Origin: Opitutia bacterium
GTDB lineage: Bacteria > Verrucomicrobiota > Verrucomicrobiia > Opitutales > UBA953
Length of the DNA: 64,000 bases
Direction: 5' to 3'
Assembly: GCA_947377865.1 (NCBI GenBank)
Contig: CANCHK010000003.1
Coordinates: 1-64,000, forward strand
Shown piece after piece: positions 16,426 to 26,020 of the stretch; the stretch's first letter is position 1; each line of letters starts with the position of its first letter. Both the position numbers and the translations under genes were made by a program. The notes beneath the pieces are model-generated. The model saw nothing but the letters and a program-made list of their open reading frames with translations. It searched no databases and had not been told where the DNA came from.

Positions 16426-17691
16426 TCAGCCGCCGTTAGCAAGCACCCGGATATAGCGGGTATAATTACGACCGTAAATATAGACGATACGCTTAAAGTC
16501 GGCATCGGGGACCTTCTGGTTGTCATTCAGCATCTGCAGGCCACGCAGCTCCTTGGAGCCATCGGGCGTTAGAACGGTGACGGAGACTTCCACGCCTCGA
16601 ATCGTATAGGGCATGTAGTTAAATGGCGCAGCGCTCGCCGGAGCACCGAGCGTAAGCCCATCAGGGTACATGCGGTTCGAGAAGACACGGAGACGCCCGA
16701 AATAATAGTCCTTAGGGTGAACCGTGCCGGCCGACACCGCGACGGGCGTTCCGGTCTCAGCGTAACGGACAGGAGCCAAGGCCACGGTCGCGGCCGTGGT
16801 CGCCGACTTGAAGGCTACTCCATAGCCCCCGATGAGCGGGTTAACGTTATACTTCAGGGTCTGGTCTGAGGCGGCCGGAAAAACCGGGCGGAGGGCCGAG
16901 TCGACCCGCTTGACCGGATCATTGATCGTGCCGTTCAAGGCCGGCAGCGAGGAGCTGCACCAAAGGACGATGTTAAGGGCGACCACGTTGGAACCGACGA
17001 AGTTCTGTTCATCCATCGTCCAGCAGCTCAAGGTGCCGTCGATTAAGGTCTTGGTCTTCGTACCCGAACTACCGGAAAGCGGAGCGTACTCAGCGACGGA
17101 ACGTGCGGCGGACCAATAGTCCCACGGCGTCTTCATCGTAGAGGAGACCGCGCCATCCAGGATAACAGGGAGGGCCTCGGCGAAGGTGTTCTCTGGGTCA
17201 ATCACGGTGCGATAGACGCCGTAGACCTGCTGGATTTTCTCCCCCGGCATGTCGAACGGGGAACGCTGGCCGATACGATACGCCACAGCGCAGACGTCGC
17301 CGCGCAGCTGGCGTCGGGTCGTCGTATCAGCGCTCCAACGGGGTCGGTCCTGCGGAGCCGAGAAGAGCATCACAAGCGGCTGATCGATAGGATGGATATT
17401 ACCGACCGTGGTAACCGTCGGGGGCGCCCCAGTGCCGGTCGGGATGATGATCTCCATCCAGCAACGTCCGTCCGAACGAAGCACGGCGGTCGAGAAATCG
17501 TTCTCCATGGCATCCAAGACGCCACGCGCCTCGGACTGGGTCGAAAGATCGGCGACGGCGCGATCATAGACGCGCAAGGAGTCACTCGCGATGGTGACCA
17601 CCGTCAGGACGATGATGACCATGATGGCCGTCGAGACCAGAACTTCGAGGAGAGTGAAGCCCTTGCGGATATTTCGCTGAATGGTGTTCAT
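16426..17691 (-). CDS. Pseudopilin-like cassette protein (C-type)
   Basis: 421 residues. A class III signal sequence RKGFTLLEV at 9-17, cleaved between Gly and Phe with Glu at +5, leads into one hydrophobic helix ending near 38. The remainder is a long exported domain with no recognised enzyme motif. Size and the post-helix segment (LSTQSEARGVLDAMENDFSTAVL) resemble the Verru_Chthon cassette protein C family (TIGRFAM); that assignment is from memory. It is last in the operon and overlaps the previous gene by 4 bp (ATGA), implying translational coupling. Its likely role is as a minor pseudopilin of a type II or type IV-like assembly. Confidence 0.75.
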   Translation of the reverse strand: MNTIQRNIRKGFTLLEVLVSTAIMVIIVLTVVTIASDSLRVYDRAVADLSTQSEARGVLDAMENDFSTAVLRSDGRCWMEIIIPTGTGAPPTVTTVGNIHPIDQPLVMLFSAPQDRPRWSADTTTRRQLRGDVCAVAYRIGQRSPFDMPGEKIQQVYGVYRTVIDPENTFAEALPVILDGAVSSTMKTPWDYWSAARSVAEYAPLSGSSGTKTKTLIDGTLSCWTMDEQNFVGSNVVALNIVLWCSSSLPALNGTINDPVKRVDSALRPVFPAASDQTLKYNVNPLIGGYGVAFKSATTAATVALAPVRYAETGTPVAVSAGTVHPKDYYFGRLRVFSNRMYPDGLTLGAPASAAPFNYMPYTIRGVEVSVTVLTPDGSKELRGLQMLNDNQKVPDADFKRIVYIYGRNYTRYIRVLANGG

Positions 17692-18482
17692 CGGCTAATG
17701 ACGATATTCTGGACGAGGATGGGCTTGTCGCTGCGCGTCTTAAAGACGTCGAAGGTCGTATAGTCGTGCGGGAAAAATTCCGCCACGACCGGCAGGTAGG
17801 CCAAGGCGTAGTCGGAAGGCTCCGTCGGCAGATCACTGGACCCAGGAGTGAAGATGACCTTCTCGTCCGGCTCGCTGGTCGTGGCATTGATCTTATAACG
17901 CTGACCATTCAGGAGCTTGGAAACCGTCAGGCGGACACGCATCGGGGTGCCAATGACATTACGCGCCGACGCGCCGATCGCGGTGAAGTTCTTGCCGTTG
18001 CCGTCAGCGGAAGCGACCTCCATGATCGAGGGATTAGAGGTGAGAGCGTAAGCCGTACCCGAGAAATCACTGGTCGCGGTCACGACCTTGCGCTCATAGA
18101 CGTATAGCCACACGGCGCTGTCGGTATTCTTGGCTTGAGATAAGAGGCGATAGGCAATGTCGAAATTAGTCGCCGGCTGCGTGGTGGAATTTGGATCCAG
18201 TGAAGCGATCCCCTGCTGGATATACTGGGAGTTCGCGGCCAGACCGATGGTGTCCCCGGTCTGATGGTAGATGATGGAGCGCGGACTGTCCAAGGCGGCG
18301 ACGAGACGTGTGACACCGGATAGGGCGCGGTTGGTCTGCATGATGTCGTCGACCTGCTGGAAGGTAGACCCAAGGATACCGACCAGAGAAAGAATCGCGA
18401 CGCCGACGATGCCGATGGCGAGCGTCACTTCGACCAAGGAGAAGCCTGGGCGGAGGGGAGAGGGATTACGTGCAGGGGTCAT
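17688..18482 (-). CDS. Pseudopilin-like cassette protein (B-type)
   Basis: 264 residues. The prepilin-type N-terminus RPGFSLVEVTLAIGIVGVA at 11-29 gives one membrane helix; the exported remainder is predicted beta-rich and has no cysteines. It resembles the Verru_Chthon cassette protein B family. It is the third gene of the operon: 10 bp after the D-type gene, and its TGA overlaps the ATG of the next gene. The PilD-type peptidase needed for cleavage is not in the window. Confidence 0.72.
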   Translation of the reverse strand: MTPARNPSPLRPGFSLVEVTLAIGIVGVAILSLVGILGSTFQQVDDIMQTNRALSGVTRLVAALDSPRSIIYHQTGDTIGLAANSQYIQQGIASLDPNSTTQPATNFDIAYRLLSQAKNTDSAVWLYVYERKVVTATSDFSGTAYALTSNPSIMEVASADGNGKNFTAIGASARNVIGTPMRVRLTVSKLLNGQRYKINATTSEPDEKVIFTPGSSDLPTEPSDYALAYLPVVAEFFPHDYTTFDVFKTRSDKPILVQNIVISR

Positions 18483-18492
18483 CGGAGAAAGG

Positions 18493-19320
18493 TCACTTGG
18501 CGGTATTCATCTCGTCGGCGTCGAGCGTCATCGTGACGTCGCCATTAGGACGCAGAGAGAGGGCGGCGAACTGGTTGTCGGAAGGGATGTCGATTACGGC
18601 CGTGCCGGACCCAGTATTGCGCACGACGCCCTTGGCGATCACGAGCAGCACACGTCCAAGGTGATTGGAGGCGCCAGTATCCTGCAGCTCGACGTAAAAC
18701 CACTTCTTGGGATTTAAATCGGCCATAGCCGAAAGTGCCGTGGGCTGATTGACCGGTGCATAGGTCATCCAGGGAGGCGAGGTGGCCGTGGAGTCGGTCG
18801 AAGTACTGGAGACATTATCCGCAAGCTTGCCAATGACCGTGCGACGGGTGTCGGCGGTGACGGCGAGCGTCATAGTGGTGGCCGTGTCGCCCTTGGGCGG
18901 CACAAAGACGATGCCGTTGGGCAGCATCTGCGGGGGCTCCGGCGAGAACCAGAGATAAGGGGTTGCCGAAGTGTTGGTGATTGAAGCCGGATCAGCTCCG
19001 GCGAGACCAGTCGAACTCACGCCACCCACGGCGATGACGAACTGACGCAGATGGTTCACCTCATCGTCCGGGTCATTGAGAATCAGCAGCCGGTAACGAC
19101 CGCCATAATTGACGCCACCCGTGCCCGGGCCGCGGTTCATGAGTGCCATCGCCCTCGCGGTGCGGATGGAGGAGGCGAGGATACGCTGGCCGGCCGGAAG
19201 GCCGCCGCCGTCACCAGCTGTCAGTCCAAGAAATAGGGATGAAATAAGCAGGATGATCGAGATGACCACCAGCAGCTCGATTAGCGTGAAGCCCTTGCGG
19301 GCGATGGAACGGACGGACAT
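18493..19320 (-). CDS. Pseudopilin-like cassette protein (D-type)
   Basis: 275 residues. The N-terminal RKGFTLIELLVVISIILLI at 8-26 is a canonical prepilin cleavage and methylation motif. The following GGGLPAGQRILASSIRTARAMALMNRG matches the GspH-like segment of Verru_Chthon cassette protein D. It starts on the last base of the upstream gene's stop (TAATG), which indicates coupled translation. Function is inferred only from family and operon. Confidence 0.72.
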   Translation of the reverse strand: MSVRSIARKGFTLIELLVVISIILLISSLFLGLTAGDGGGLPAGQRILASSIRTARAMALMNRGPGTGGVNYGGRYRLLILNDPDDEVNHLRQFVIAVGGVSSTGLAGADPASITNTSATPYLWFSPEPPQMLPNGIVFVPPKGDTATTMTLAVTADTRRTVIGKLADNVSSTSTDSTATSPPWMTYAPVNQPTALSAMADLNPKKWFYVELQDTGASNHLGRVLLVIAKGVVRNTGSGTAVIDIPSDNQFAALSLRPNGDVTMTLDADEMNTAK

Positions 19321-19979
19321 TATTGGATGGCTAGCACCTGGGCGAAATCAGAAGCACCAAGGCCATCGACGGACTCGAAGTCATCGCCAAGGTCTGTGGT
19401 ATAGATGATAATACGGGCCGGGATACCGGTGGTATCGGCGGCGCCGCGGATTTCTTCGGGCATGGAATCCCGACCGCCTGGGCCAGGGGTGCTGCGAATG
19501 CTGGTGTTATTGTCCGTATCCAGAATCACGCGGATTTTGCGGTTACCGAAACGATCGACGAGCATGCTGCTGTCGCTGAAATTATCCGTCCCCTCGAAGT
19601 CATCCTTACCAAAAGAGCAGAACTCCTCGGCGTTACGGTTTAGGGTTTTGCGGTCAGTCACCGACAGGGCGGTGCCGGTCGGCAGACGTCCGGAAAGAGC
19701 CTTCACAAACTTAAGATTGGTCGAAGTATCCTCGAGCTGATGAAGGCTGTCCTTGGAGGTGTCATAGGAGGCGCCGATGTTCGGATAGAACCCGTAGACC
19801 TGCTTATAGCGGGTGATACCGCCGGCCCATTGGGTGAAAGCGGTCGTAGCGGAGGACTGACGTGCCTTCTTGCGGATACCGCCAATCGCCGGGAAAAGCA
19901 TACCAGCCAAGATGCCGATGATGGCGATCACGGTAAGCAGTTCGATGAGGGTGAAACCGGCACGACGACGATAAGTCAT
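19320..19979 (-). CDS. GspG-like major pseudopilin, first gene of the operon
   Basis: 219 residues. MTYRRRAGFTLIELLTVIAIIGILAG at the N-terminus is a textbook type II/IV prepilin signal, followed by PAIGGIRKKARQ and a domain starting ITRYKQVYGFYPNIG as in GspG-like pseudopilins of Verrucomicrobia. The start was taken at the ATG at 19979; upstream in-frame Met codons lack the basic leader. It leads an operon of four pseudopilin genes. No secretin, ATPase or platform protein is nearby, so the machine must be encoded elsewhere. Confidence 0.8.
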   Translation of the reverse strand: MTYRRRAGFTLIELLTVIAIIGILAGMLFPAIGGIRKKARQSSATTAFTQWAGGITRYKQVYGFYPNIGASYDTSKDSLHQLEDTSTNLKFVKALSGRLPTGTALSVTDRKTLNRNAEEFCSFGKDDFEGTDNFSDSSMLVDRFGNRKIRVILDTDNNTSIRSTPGPGGRDSMPEEIRGAADTTGIPARIIIYTTDLGDDFESVDGLGASDFAQVLAIQ

Positions 19980-20075
19980 GGGAAAATCGGGGGTAGATTG
20001 GGGAAGGGACATTATACGGGCCCGAACGCACGGTTGAACAGTCAAAACCGCCCTCCCTGCCCTCTCAAGCAACCC

Positions 20076-21452
20076 TTATCTGAGGCAAATAAAGCAACCG
20101 ACGGCCAGCAAAGTGGGGGCGATGGCCCACAGAAACAGCCGCCATGCCGAGACCCCTCCGTCAAACCAAGGAGAAAGTATCGACTGGCCAGCAGGATTAG
20201 GCGCGTTGGCGATAACGGTCAGCCCGCCCCCAGCCAAGGCACCCGCCAGGACGGCATGCCTCAAGGACTCGGCCTCCGCACCTACGGCCGACAAGGCCGG
20301 CACCTGCGATGCCAAGTAAGTCACCGCAGCATTATCATTGAAGGCAGTCAGGACGGTTGAGCAGATCAACAAGGCTCCTTCCCCCATCCGGCTGAGGATC
20401 GGCGCAATCCACCACCCTTGGACGCCGCCAAGGACTACGAGTCCGGCCAGGAAGAAACCCACGAGAGCCGGCCCACGCAACCCGGGGGCCGGCTGCCAGC
20501 GGGAAGTCGCCGCGGTGAATGCCAGAAAGACCAAGAATCCTCCCAGCATCAGGACCGGGCGATGCTCGGTCAGCATGAGGACCGTCCAAACCATGCAGGC
20601 GAGATGAAAGACCACGACCCAGGCTGGCATAGGCGGCTCGGCCGACCGCCCCTCCTCAGCGCCCTTAAGCGCCGCGAGTTCGCGGCGGAACCAGAACAGG
20701 TAAGCAAGGTTCGAAAGCAGGATTGAGACGAGCGCGGCGACGCCGAAATGCGCGAAGACATCCTTTAGCCCCCAGCCCCATTTCGCAGCGACCATCACGA
20801 CGGGCGGCGCGGCGAAATGCGTCAGCGAACCACCGACGGACACGTTCACGAACAGCAACGCGAGCGTGGCGTAACGCAACGGCTCGGAGGGTTTCAGCCT
20901 GTAGAATTGGGCCGAAAGTAGCATCGCCCCAATCGTCATCGCGGCAGGTTCGGTGATGAGCGAACCAAGCAACGGCGCCAAGGTCAGCACGACGAACCAA
21001 TGCGCGGCCGCTGATCCGCCGAACACGCGACCGACCCGTCCGAGCAGGCCGGCCGCCAATGCCATGACGGGCTTGGACGCGGCCATGACCATGATCACGA
21101 AGACGAACAGGGGCTCGACGAACTTGGACGGGCCGCCCGCCGTCGAGGGAACGTATTCGCCGGTCTCGATATAACGCGCCGCAAACTCCCAACCCTTTCC
21201 GGGCCAGCACGCCATCAGGATGAAGAGCACAATCGCCCAAAGTCCGAACACAGCTTCGACCTCGCCGAGCAGATGCAACACCGCGCCCTTGAGCCCGCCC
21301 TGCTTCTCGGCGGAATGTGCGAGCCGCGCGATTGACGGACAAAGGAAAGCATGGGCGACGGCGGCGAAGAAGACCAAGGTGCCGACCAGCAGGAAACGGT
21401 CGGCCGATATCGCAGTGGCGAGTTCGGACCAGAGCTCAGGCTTAGCAGACAT
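20076..21452 (-). CDS. Na+/H+ antiporter-like membrane protein (PF07399 type)
   Basis: 458 residues with roughly ten to twelve hydrophobic segments, e.g. LLVGTLVFFAAVAHAFL near 20-36 and VEPLFVFVIMVMAASKPVMALAAGLLG. It resembles the putative Na+/H+ antiporter family PF07399 (conserved ITEPAAMTIGAMLLS and NVSVGGSLTHFAAPPV). It is likely an inner-membrane cation/proton exchanger; the ion is not proven. ATG at 21452 is preferred over the in-frame GTG at 21464 because GGTGGGG lies just upstream as a plausible ribosome site. A 48-bp gap separates it from the RND operon. Confidence 0.8.
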   Translation of the reverse strand: MSAKPELWSELATAISADRFLLVGTLVFFAAVAHAFLCPSIARLAHSAEKQGGLKGAVLHLLGEVEAVFGLWAIVLFILMACWPGKGWEFAARYIETGEYVPSTAGGPSKFVEPLFVFVIMVMAASKPVMALAAGLLGRVGRVFGGSAAAHWFVVLTLAPLLGSLITEPAAMTIGAMLLSAQFYRLKPSEPLRYATLALLFVNVSVGGSLTHFAAPPVVMVAAKWGWGLKDVFAHFGVAALVSILLSNLAYLFWFRRELAALKGAEEGRSAEPPMPAWVVVFHLACMVWTVLMLTEHRPVLMLGGFLVFLAFTAATSRWQPAPGLRGPALVGFFLAGLVVLGGVQGWWIAPILSRMGEGALLICSTVLTAFNDNAAVTYLASQVPALSAVGAEAESLRHAVLAGALAGGGLTVIANAPNPAGQSILSPWFDGGVSAWRLFLWAIAPTLLAVGCFICLR

Positions 21453-21500
21453 GCCCCACCACACCGCAACACGACGCGATTGGCAATCCCAGCCGAACGG

Positions 21501-22898
21501 CTACTTGGCCGGGACGATATCGGGACGGGCGCCACCCAGCGCCTTCACAAGATCGACCTGGGCACCGAGACGGTCCAGACGGACCCGGGCGACGGCGACC
21601 TGAGATTCGGCCAGCATCCGGCGGGCGGCGAGGAACTCCAGAGGATCCAGTTGACCCTGCTTGCGGCGTTCCTCAGAGATGCGAAAGGCCTCGCGGGCGG
21701 CCTTCTCGCGACGGGCGGCGGCCTGCGCCGACGCCATCGTCTCACGGACGTCAGACAATGCGTCGCGCACCTCGCGGAACGCCGTCAGCACGGCCTTCTC
21801 GTAGGCCGCGGCGGCTTGATGTTGCGCGGCGATGGCGAGGTCCACCTTGGCGGCGGTGCGGCCAAAATCGAAGATCGGTATGCTCATGTTAAGGCCCAGC
21901 ATGGAGGTGCCGTTGCCCTGACCGAAGACCGAGGTAAACTCTTTGCTCTCCGCGCCCACGGCGCCAGTGAGTGAAAAGGTCGGGAAGTACGCGGCCTTGG
22001 CGTAACCGATACGCGCGTTGGCGGCGACGAGCGCCTGTTCGGCGGCGACGACATCGGGTCGGCGACGCAATAACTCGGCGGGCAATCCAGTGGCCGGAGG
22101 AGGCGGCGTGGCACCCTGCGCGATGGCCTGAGATTTCAGAACGAGGTCAGGCGTGCCGACGAGGAAGCCGAGAAGATGTTCCGCCTGCGCACGGGCGCGT
22201 CGCGCATCGGACAGCGCGGCCACTGCGGCCGAACGGGCCACTTCGGCCTGGGCAATCTCGTTCGCACCGGCGGAACCAACCTGCGCGCGCTGCTGGATAA
22301 TCCGCAACTCTTCGTCACGGACGGCGAGGAGCTCCTGCGCGGAAGCCTGCTGGACATCAGCAGAACGAACCAAGGCGTAGGCCTTCACGACCGAAGAGAC
22401 GACACCTAGCTCGACCTGGCGACGAGCCTCGTCGGCGCTCAGCAGCTGGGCGCGGGCCGCTTCCGACGCACGACACAACTTGCCCCAGAAATCGAGTTCG
22501 AAAGTCGTCGAGAGGCCGGCGGTATAATCCTTACGAGTGCGACCGAAGGTCGAGATTGAGGTATAGGCATCATTGCTCACCACATTGCGCGAGACGCTGC
22601 CGCCTCCGGTGATCGCAGGCAACTGCGCACCGGCGACATCGGCGAGGCCGGCCGAAGCCTCCTCGACGCGACCGGCGGCAAGGCGGATGTCAGTGTTATT
22701 TTTGAGTGCCTGCTCGACGAGTTGGGACAGGCGGACATCGCCCAGTCCGACCCACCAGTCGGAAACGATGGTCGCCCGACCTCCCTTCCCTTCAGGGAAA
22801 GCGACGGCGGACGGGAGGGCCGGACGGACGTAATCCGGACCGACCGCGCAGGCGGAGAGCAGGCAGGCGACAAGCGCTAGATAAAAGATCTTGTTCAT
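21501..22898 (-). CDS. Outer-membrane efflux lipoprotein (OprM/NodT type)
   Basis: 465 residues. A lipoprotein signal with lipobox L-S-A-C at 14-17 is followed by AVGPDYVRP, the standard OprM-type start. The two repeated alpha-barrel segments and the RRPDVVAAEQALVAANARIG block define the family. It is the outer-membrane duct of a tripartite RND pump. Its ATG overlaps the permease stop by 4 bp, making it the third gene of the adaptor-permease-duct operon transcribed leftwards from 27.15 kb. Confidence 0.93.
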   Translation of the reverse strand: MNKIFYLALVACLLSACAVGPDYVRPALPSAVAFPEGKGGRATIVSDWWVGLGDVRLSQLVEQALKNNTDIRLAAGRVEEASAGLADVAGAQLPAITGGGSVSRNVVSNDAYTSISTFGRTRKDYTAGLSTTFELDFWGKLCRASEAARAQLLSADEARRQVELGVVSSVVKAYALVRSADVQQASAQELLAVRDEELRIIQQRAQVGSAGANEIAQAEVARSAAVAALSDARRARAQAEHLLGFLVGTPDLVLKSQAIAQGATPPPPATGLPAELLRRRPDVVAAEQALVAANARIGYAKAAYFPTFSLTGAVGAESKEFTSVFGQGNGTSMLGLNMSIPIFDFGRTAAKVDLAIAAQHQAAAAYEKAVLTAFREVRDALSDVRETMASAQAAARREKAAREAFRISEERRKQGQLDPLEFLAARRMLAESQVAVARVRLDRLGAQVDLVKALGGARPDIVPAK

Positions 22899-25800
22899 GC
22901 GCGGGGCTCCTTGCGGTCGCCGGTGAGGACCTTGAAGAATAGAGGGATGAAGAGCGTGGCCACAAAGGTATCAAAGAGCATGCCACCGAAGACACCCGTG
23001 CCCATCGAGCGGCGGGCACCGGCACCCGCGCCGGCGGCGAGCACGAGCGGAACGACCCCGAGCACGAAGGCCATCGAGGTCATGACAAGCGGACGGAAAC
23101 GGATGCGGGCGGCCTCAATCGCGGCCTCGGCGGCGTTCTTGCCTTCGTCACGTGCCTTAACGGCGAACTCGACGATCAGGATGGCATTCTTCGCCGCGAG
23201 ACCGATGAGCGTAACGAGGCCAATCTGGAAGTAGATGTCGTTGGAGCTACCGCGGACGAAGATCGCAACCAACGCGCCGAGGAGCGCGAAAGGTACGGTC
23301 AAGATGACGCCGATGGGGAGCGACCACTTTTCATAAAGAGCGGCGAGGATCAGGAAGACCATCAGCAGGGCCATAGAGAAAGCCGGTATGGCTGAAGAGG
23401 CCGAACGCTTTTCCTGCAGGGCCTGCGCGGTCCAATCCAGTTCGTAGCCTGGCGGGAGGTTCTCCGCCGCGGTCTCCTCGACGATACGTAGCGCATCACT
23501 CGAGCTCACGCCCGGTACGCTCCCGCCGATAACGCGGGCGGCGACGAAGCCTTGATAGCGCTCGATCTGATCGGGACCGTAACTTTCTCGGACGGTGACC
23601 AGCGAAGTCAGCGGCACCATCGAACCGTCGTTGGCACGCACATGCACGCGACCGACGTCCTTGAGCGCCATGCGATCAGAGGGCTCTGACTGCATGAGTA
23701 CGCGGTAGGTGCGCCCGGCGCGGGTGAAGTCGTTGACATACACCGAGCCGATCGTGGTCTGCAGTGCGTCGTAGATGTCGGGCAACGCGATGCCGAGGGC
23801 GGCTGCGCGCACTTGGTCGACGTCGGCAGCGTACTGCGGGACGGTCGTTCGGTAGAAGGTGTTGATGCCCGCGAGCTCGGGGCGCTTGCGAAGGGCAGCC
23901 AGGAGACCGTCGAGCACCTTGCCGAGTTTGGCGGGATCGTCGTCATCACGCGCCTGGAGGTAGAACTCGAAGCCACCGGCGGAACCGATGCCGCGGATGG
24001 GCGGCGGGTTCACGACGAAGCACATCCCCTTGCTGGACTTCGCGACAGCGCCGGTGAGCATGCCGCTCAGCTGCTCGGCGCTGTACTTGCGCTCGTCCCA
24101 AGGAATCAGCGGGATAAAAATCGTGCCGGCGTTGGTCTTCTCACCGCCGCCGATGAGGTCAAAGCCGCTGATGGCGAAGGCGTGGAAGACCTCGCTCTTC
24201 GGGGCGGGCGTAGCCATGATCTCGGGAACGATCTCCGCCATGTAGGTGCGCGTACGCGAAACGCTCGCGCCATCGGGAAGAGAGACCACGCCGAGGACGT
24301 AGCCCTGGTCTTCCGAGGGGATGAACCCGCGCGGGATCGTGCGGATGAGCACGACGTTGGCGGTGAGGATCAGGAGGAATAGGCCTAGCGAGGTCTTCGG
24401 ACGTTCGAGCAACCAACGGACTGTGCGGCCATGCCACGCGGCCAAGGCATTGAAGCGGGCTTCGAACCAGCGAAGGAAAGCGTTGCCGTGAGGCGCTTCG
24501 GCGTCGCGCGGACGCAGGATGAGGGCGCACAGCGCGGGAGTGAGGGTCAGCGCGACGAAGCCCGAGATCACGACGGCCACGGCCACGGTGATGGCGAACT
24601 GGCGATAAAGCGCTCCCGCGATGCCGCCCAAGAAGGCGACCGGCAGGAAGACCGAGACGAGCACCAGCACGATTGCGATAATCGCACCGCCGACCTCACG
24701 CACCGAGGCGATGGCGGCGTCGAAGGGCGACATACCCTTCTCATGCATGAGACGCTCGACGTTCTCGAGCATCACGATCGCGTCGTCGACGACGATGCCG
24801 ATGGCGATCACCATAGCGAAAAGCGTCAAAGTGTTGATGCCGAAGCCGAAGAGCCACAGGCCCGCGAAGGTGCCGATGAGCGAGACAGGCACGGCGAGCA
24901 TCGGAATGAGCGTCGCGCGCCAGCTGCCGAGGAAGAGGAAGACGACCAGGACGACCAGAATACCCGCTTCGAAGAGCGTGTGCTCGACCTCGCTAATGGA
25001 AGCCTTCACGAAGCGCGTGGTGTCGAAGGGAATCTCGTAGTCGACGCCGGCGGGGAAGCGCTTGGACAACGTGGCGACCTTGGCCTTCACGGCGTCGGCG
25101 ACGTCCAGCGCGTTGGCGCCAGGGGCGAGGAAGATACGGATGCCGACGGCGGTCTTGCCGTCGAGCGTCGCCTGCTGCTCGTAGCTCTGGGCACCAAGCT
25201 CAAGGCGGGCCACGTCGCGCAGACGCAGCGTGCCAGCGGCCCCGGCGGAGCGGATGATGATCTCGCCGAACTCCTCGGGCGTCGAGAGACGACCGGCGGT
25301 GATAATTGGCACAGAGAAGGCCTGACCGTCAGGCGTCGGTTCTTGGCCGAGACGGCCGGCGGCGTACTGGTTATTCGTCGCGCGGATGGCCTTGGTGACG
25401 TCACCCGTGGTGACGCCGAGGCGCGACATCTTGTCGGGCTGCAACCAGACGCGCATCGAATAGTCGCGGGCACCGAACACGCCAGCGTCACCAACCCCGG
25501 GGACGCGCTTGATCTCGTCGACGAGGTTGATGGAAGCGTAATTGCTGAGGTAGATCGAATCGCGCGTGCCGTCCCGGGAGATGACCGACATCGCCATAAG
25601 GATATCATTCGAACGCTTCTTCACGATGACACCCAGGCGGCGCGCGTCGTCCGGCAGACGCGACTCCGCAATCTTCACGCGATTCGTGAGATTGATAATG
25701 CAGAGGTCCGGGTCAGCACCTGGCTCAAAGGTGACGTTGATTGTCAGCAGGCCGGTCGCCGAAGCGGTGGAGGAATAATACAGTAGGTTGTCGGTGCCGT

Positions 25801-26011
25801 TGATCTCCTCCTCGATGGGCGCGGCGACGGTCTTAATCAGGGTCTCGGCCGAGGCGCCAAGATACGAGACGGTAATCGTGGCGACAGGCGGCGCGATCTG
25901 GGGATACTGCGCGACGGGCAGCACCTTGAACGCGAGCAGGCCCGCCAACACAATGATCAGCGAGAGGACGGACGCGAAGATGGGCCGACGGACGAAGAAT
26001 TCCCAGGACAT
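22895..26011 (-). CDS. RND multidrug efflux permease (AcrB/HAE1 type)
   Basis: 1038 residues. It is an inner-membrane, proton-driven drug exporter. Seen: the N-terminal FFVRRPIFASVLSLIIVLAG first helix, the two large periplasmic loops, the proton-relay pair Asp409-Asp410 in GIVVDDAIVMLENVER, and the GLAAKNAILIVEFA helix of the second half, all as in AcrB. The Asp-Asp pair marks the drug-type (HAE) branch rather than the metal-type branch. It sits 9 bp after the adaptor gene and overlaps the duct gene, one transcription unit under the TetR operator at 27134-27163. Confidence 0.96.
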   Translation of the reverse strand: MSWEFFVRRPIFASVLSLIIVLAGLLAFKVLPVAQYPQIAPPVATITVSYLGASAETLIKTVAAPIEEEINGTDNLLYYSSTASATGLLTINVTFEPGADPDLCIINLTNRVKIAESRLPDDARRLGVIVKKRSNDILMAMSVISRDGTRDSIYLSNYASINLVDEIKRVPGVGDAGVFGARDYSMRVWLQPDKMSRLGVTTGDVTKAIRATNNQYAAGRLGQEPTPDGQAFSVPIITAGRLSTPEEFGEIIIRSAGAAGTLRLRDVARLELGAQSYEQQATLDGKTAVGIRIFLAPGANALDVADAVKAKVATLSKRFPAGVDYEIPFDTTRFVKASISEVEHTLFEAGILVVLVVFLFLGSWRATLIPMLAVPVSLIGTFAGLWLFGFGINTLTLFAMVIAIGIVVDDAIVMLENVERLMHEKGMSPFDAAIASVREVGGAIIAIVLVLVSVFLPVAFLGGIAGALYRQFAITVAVAVVISGFVALTLTPALCALILRPRDAEAPHGNAFLRWFEARFNALAAWHGRTVRWLLERPKTSLGLFLLILTANVVLIRTIPRGFIPSEDQGYVLGVVSLPDGASVSRTRTYMAEIVPEIMATPAPKSEVFHAFAISGFDLIGGGEKTNAGTIFIPLIPWDERKYSAEQLSGMLTGAVAKSSKGMCFVVNPPPIRGIGSAGGFEFYLQARDDDDPAKLGKVLDGLLAALRKRPELAGINTFYRTTVPQYAADVDQVRAAALGIALPDIYDALQTTIGSVYVNDFTRAGRTYRVLMQSEPSDRMALKDVGRVHVRANDGSMVPLTSLVTVRESYGPDQIERYQGFVAARVIGGSVPGVSSSDALRIVEETAAENLPPGYELDWTAQALQEKRSASSAIPAFSMALLMVFLILAALYEKWSLPIGVILTVPFALLGALVAIFVRGSSNDIYFQIGLVTLIGLAAKNAILIVEFAVKARDEGKNAAEAAIEAARIRFRPLVMTSMAFVLGVVPLVLAAGAGAGARRSMGTGVFGGMLFDTFVATLFIPLFFKVLTGDRKEPRA

Positions 26012-26020
26012 CGGGGTGCT

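Noticed and set aside
24431-25786. 451-codon open frame antisense to the AcrB-like permease
   Set aside because: No domain, unusual composition (His/Asp/Arg-rich), fully inside a certain gene.
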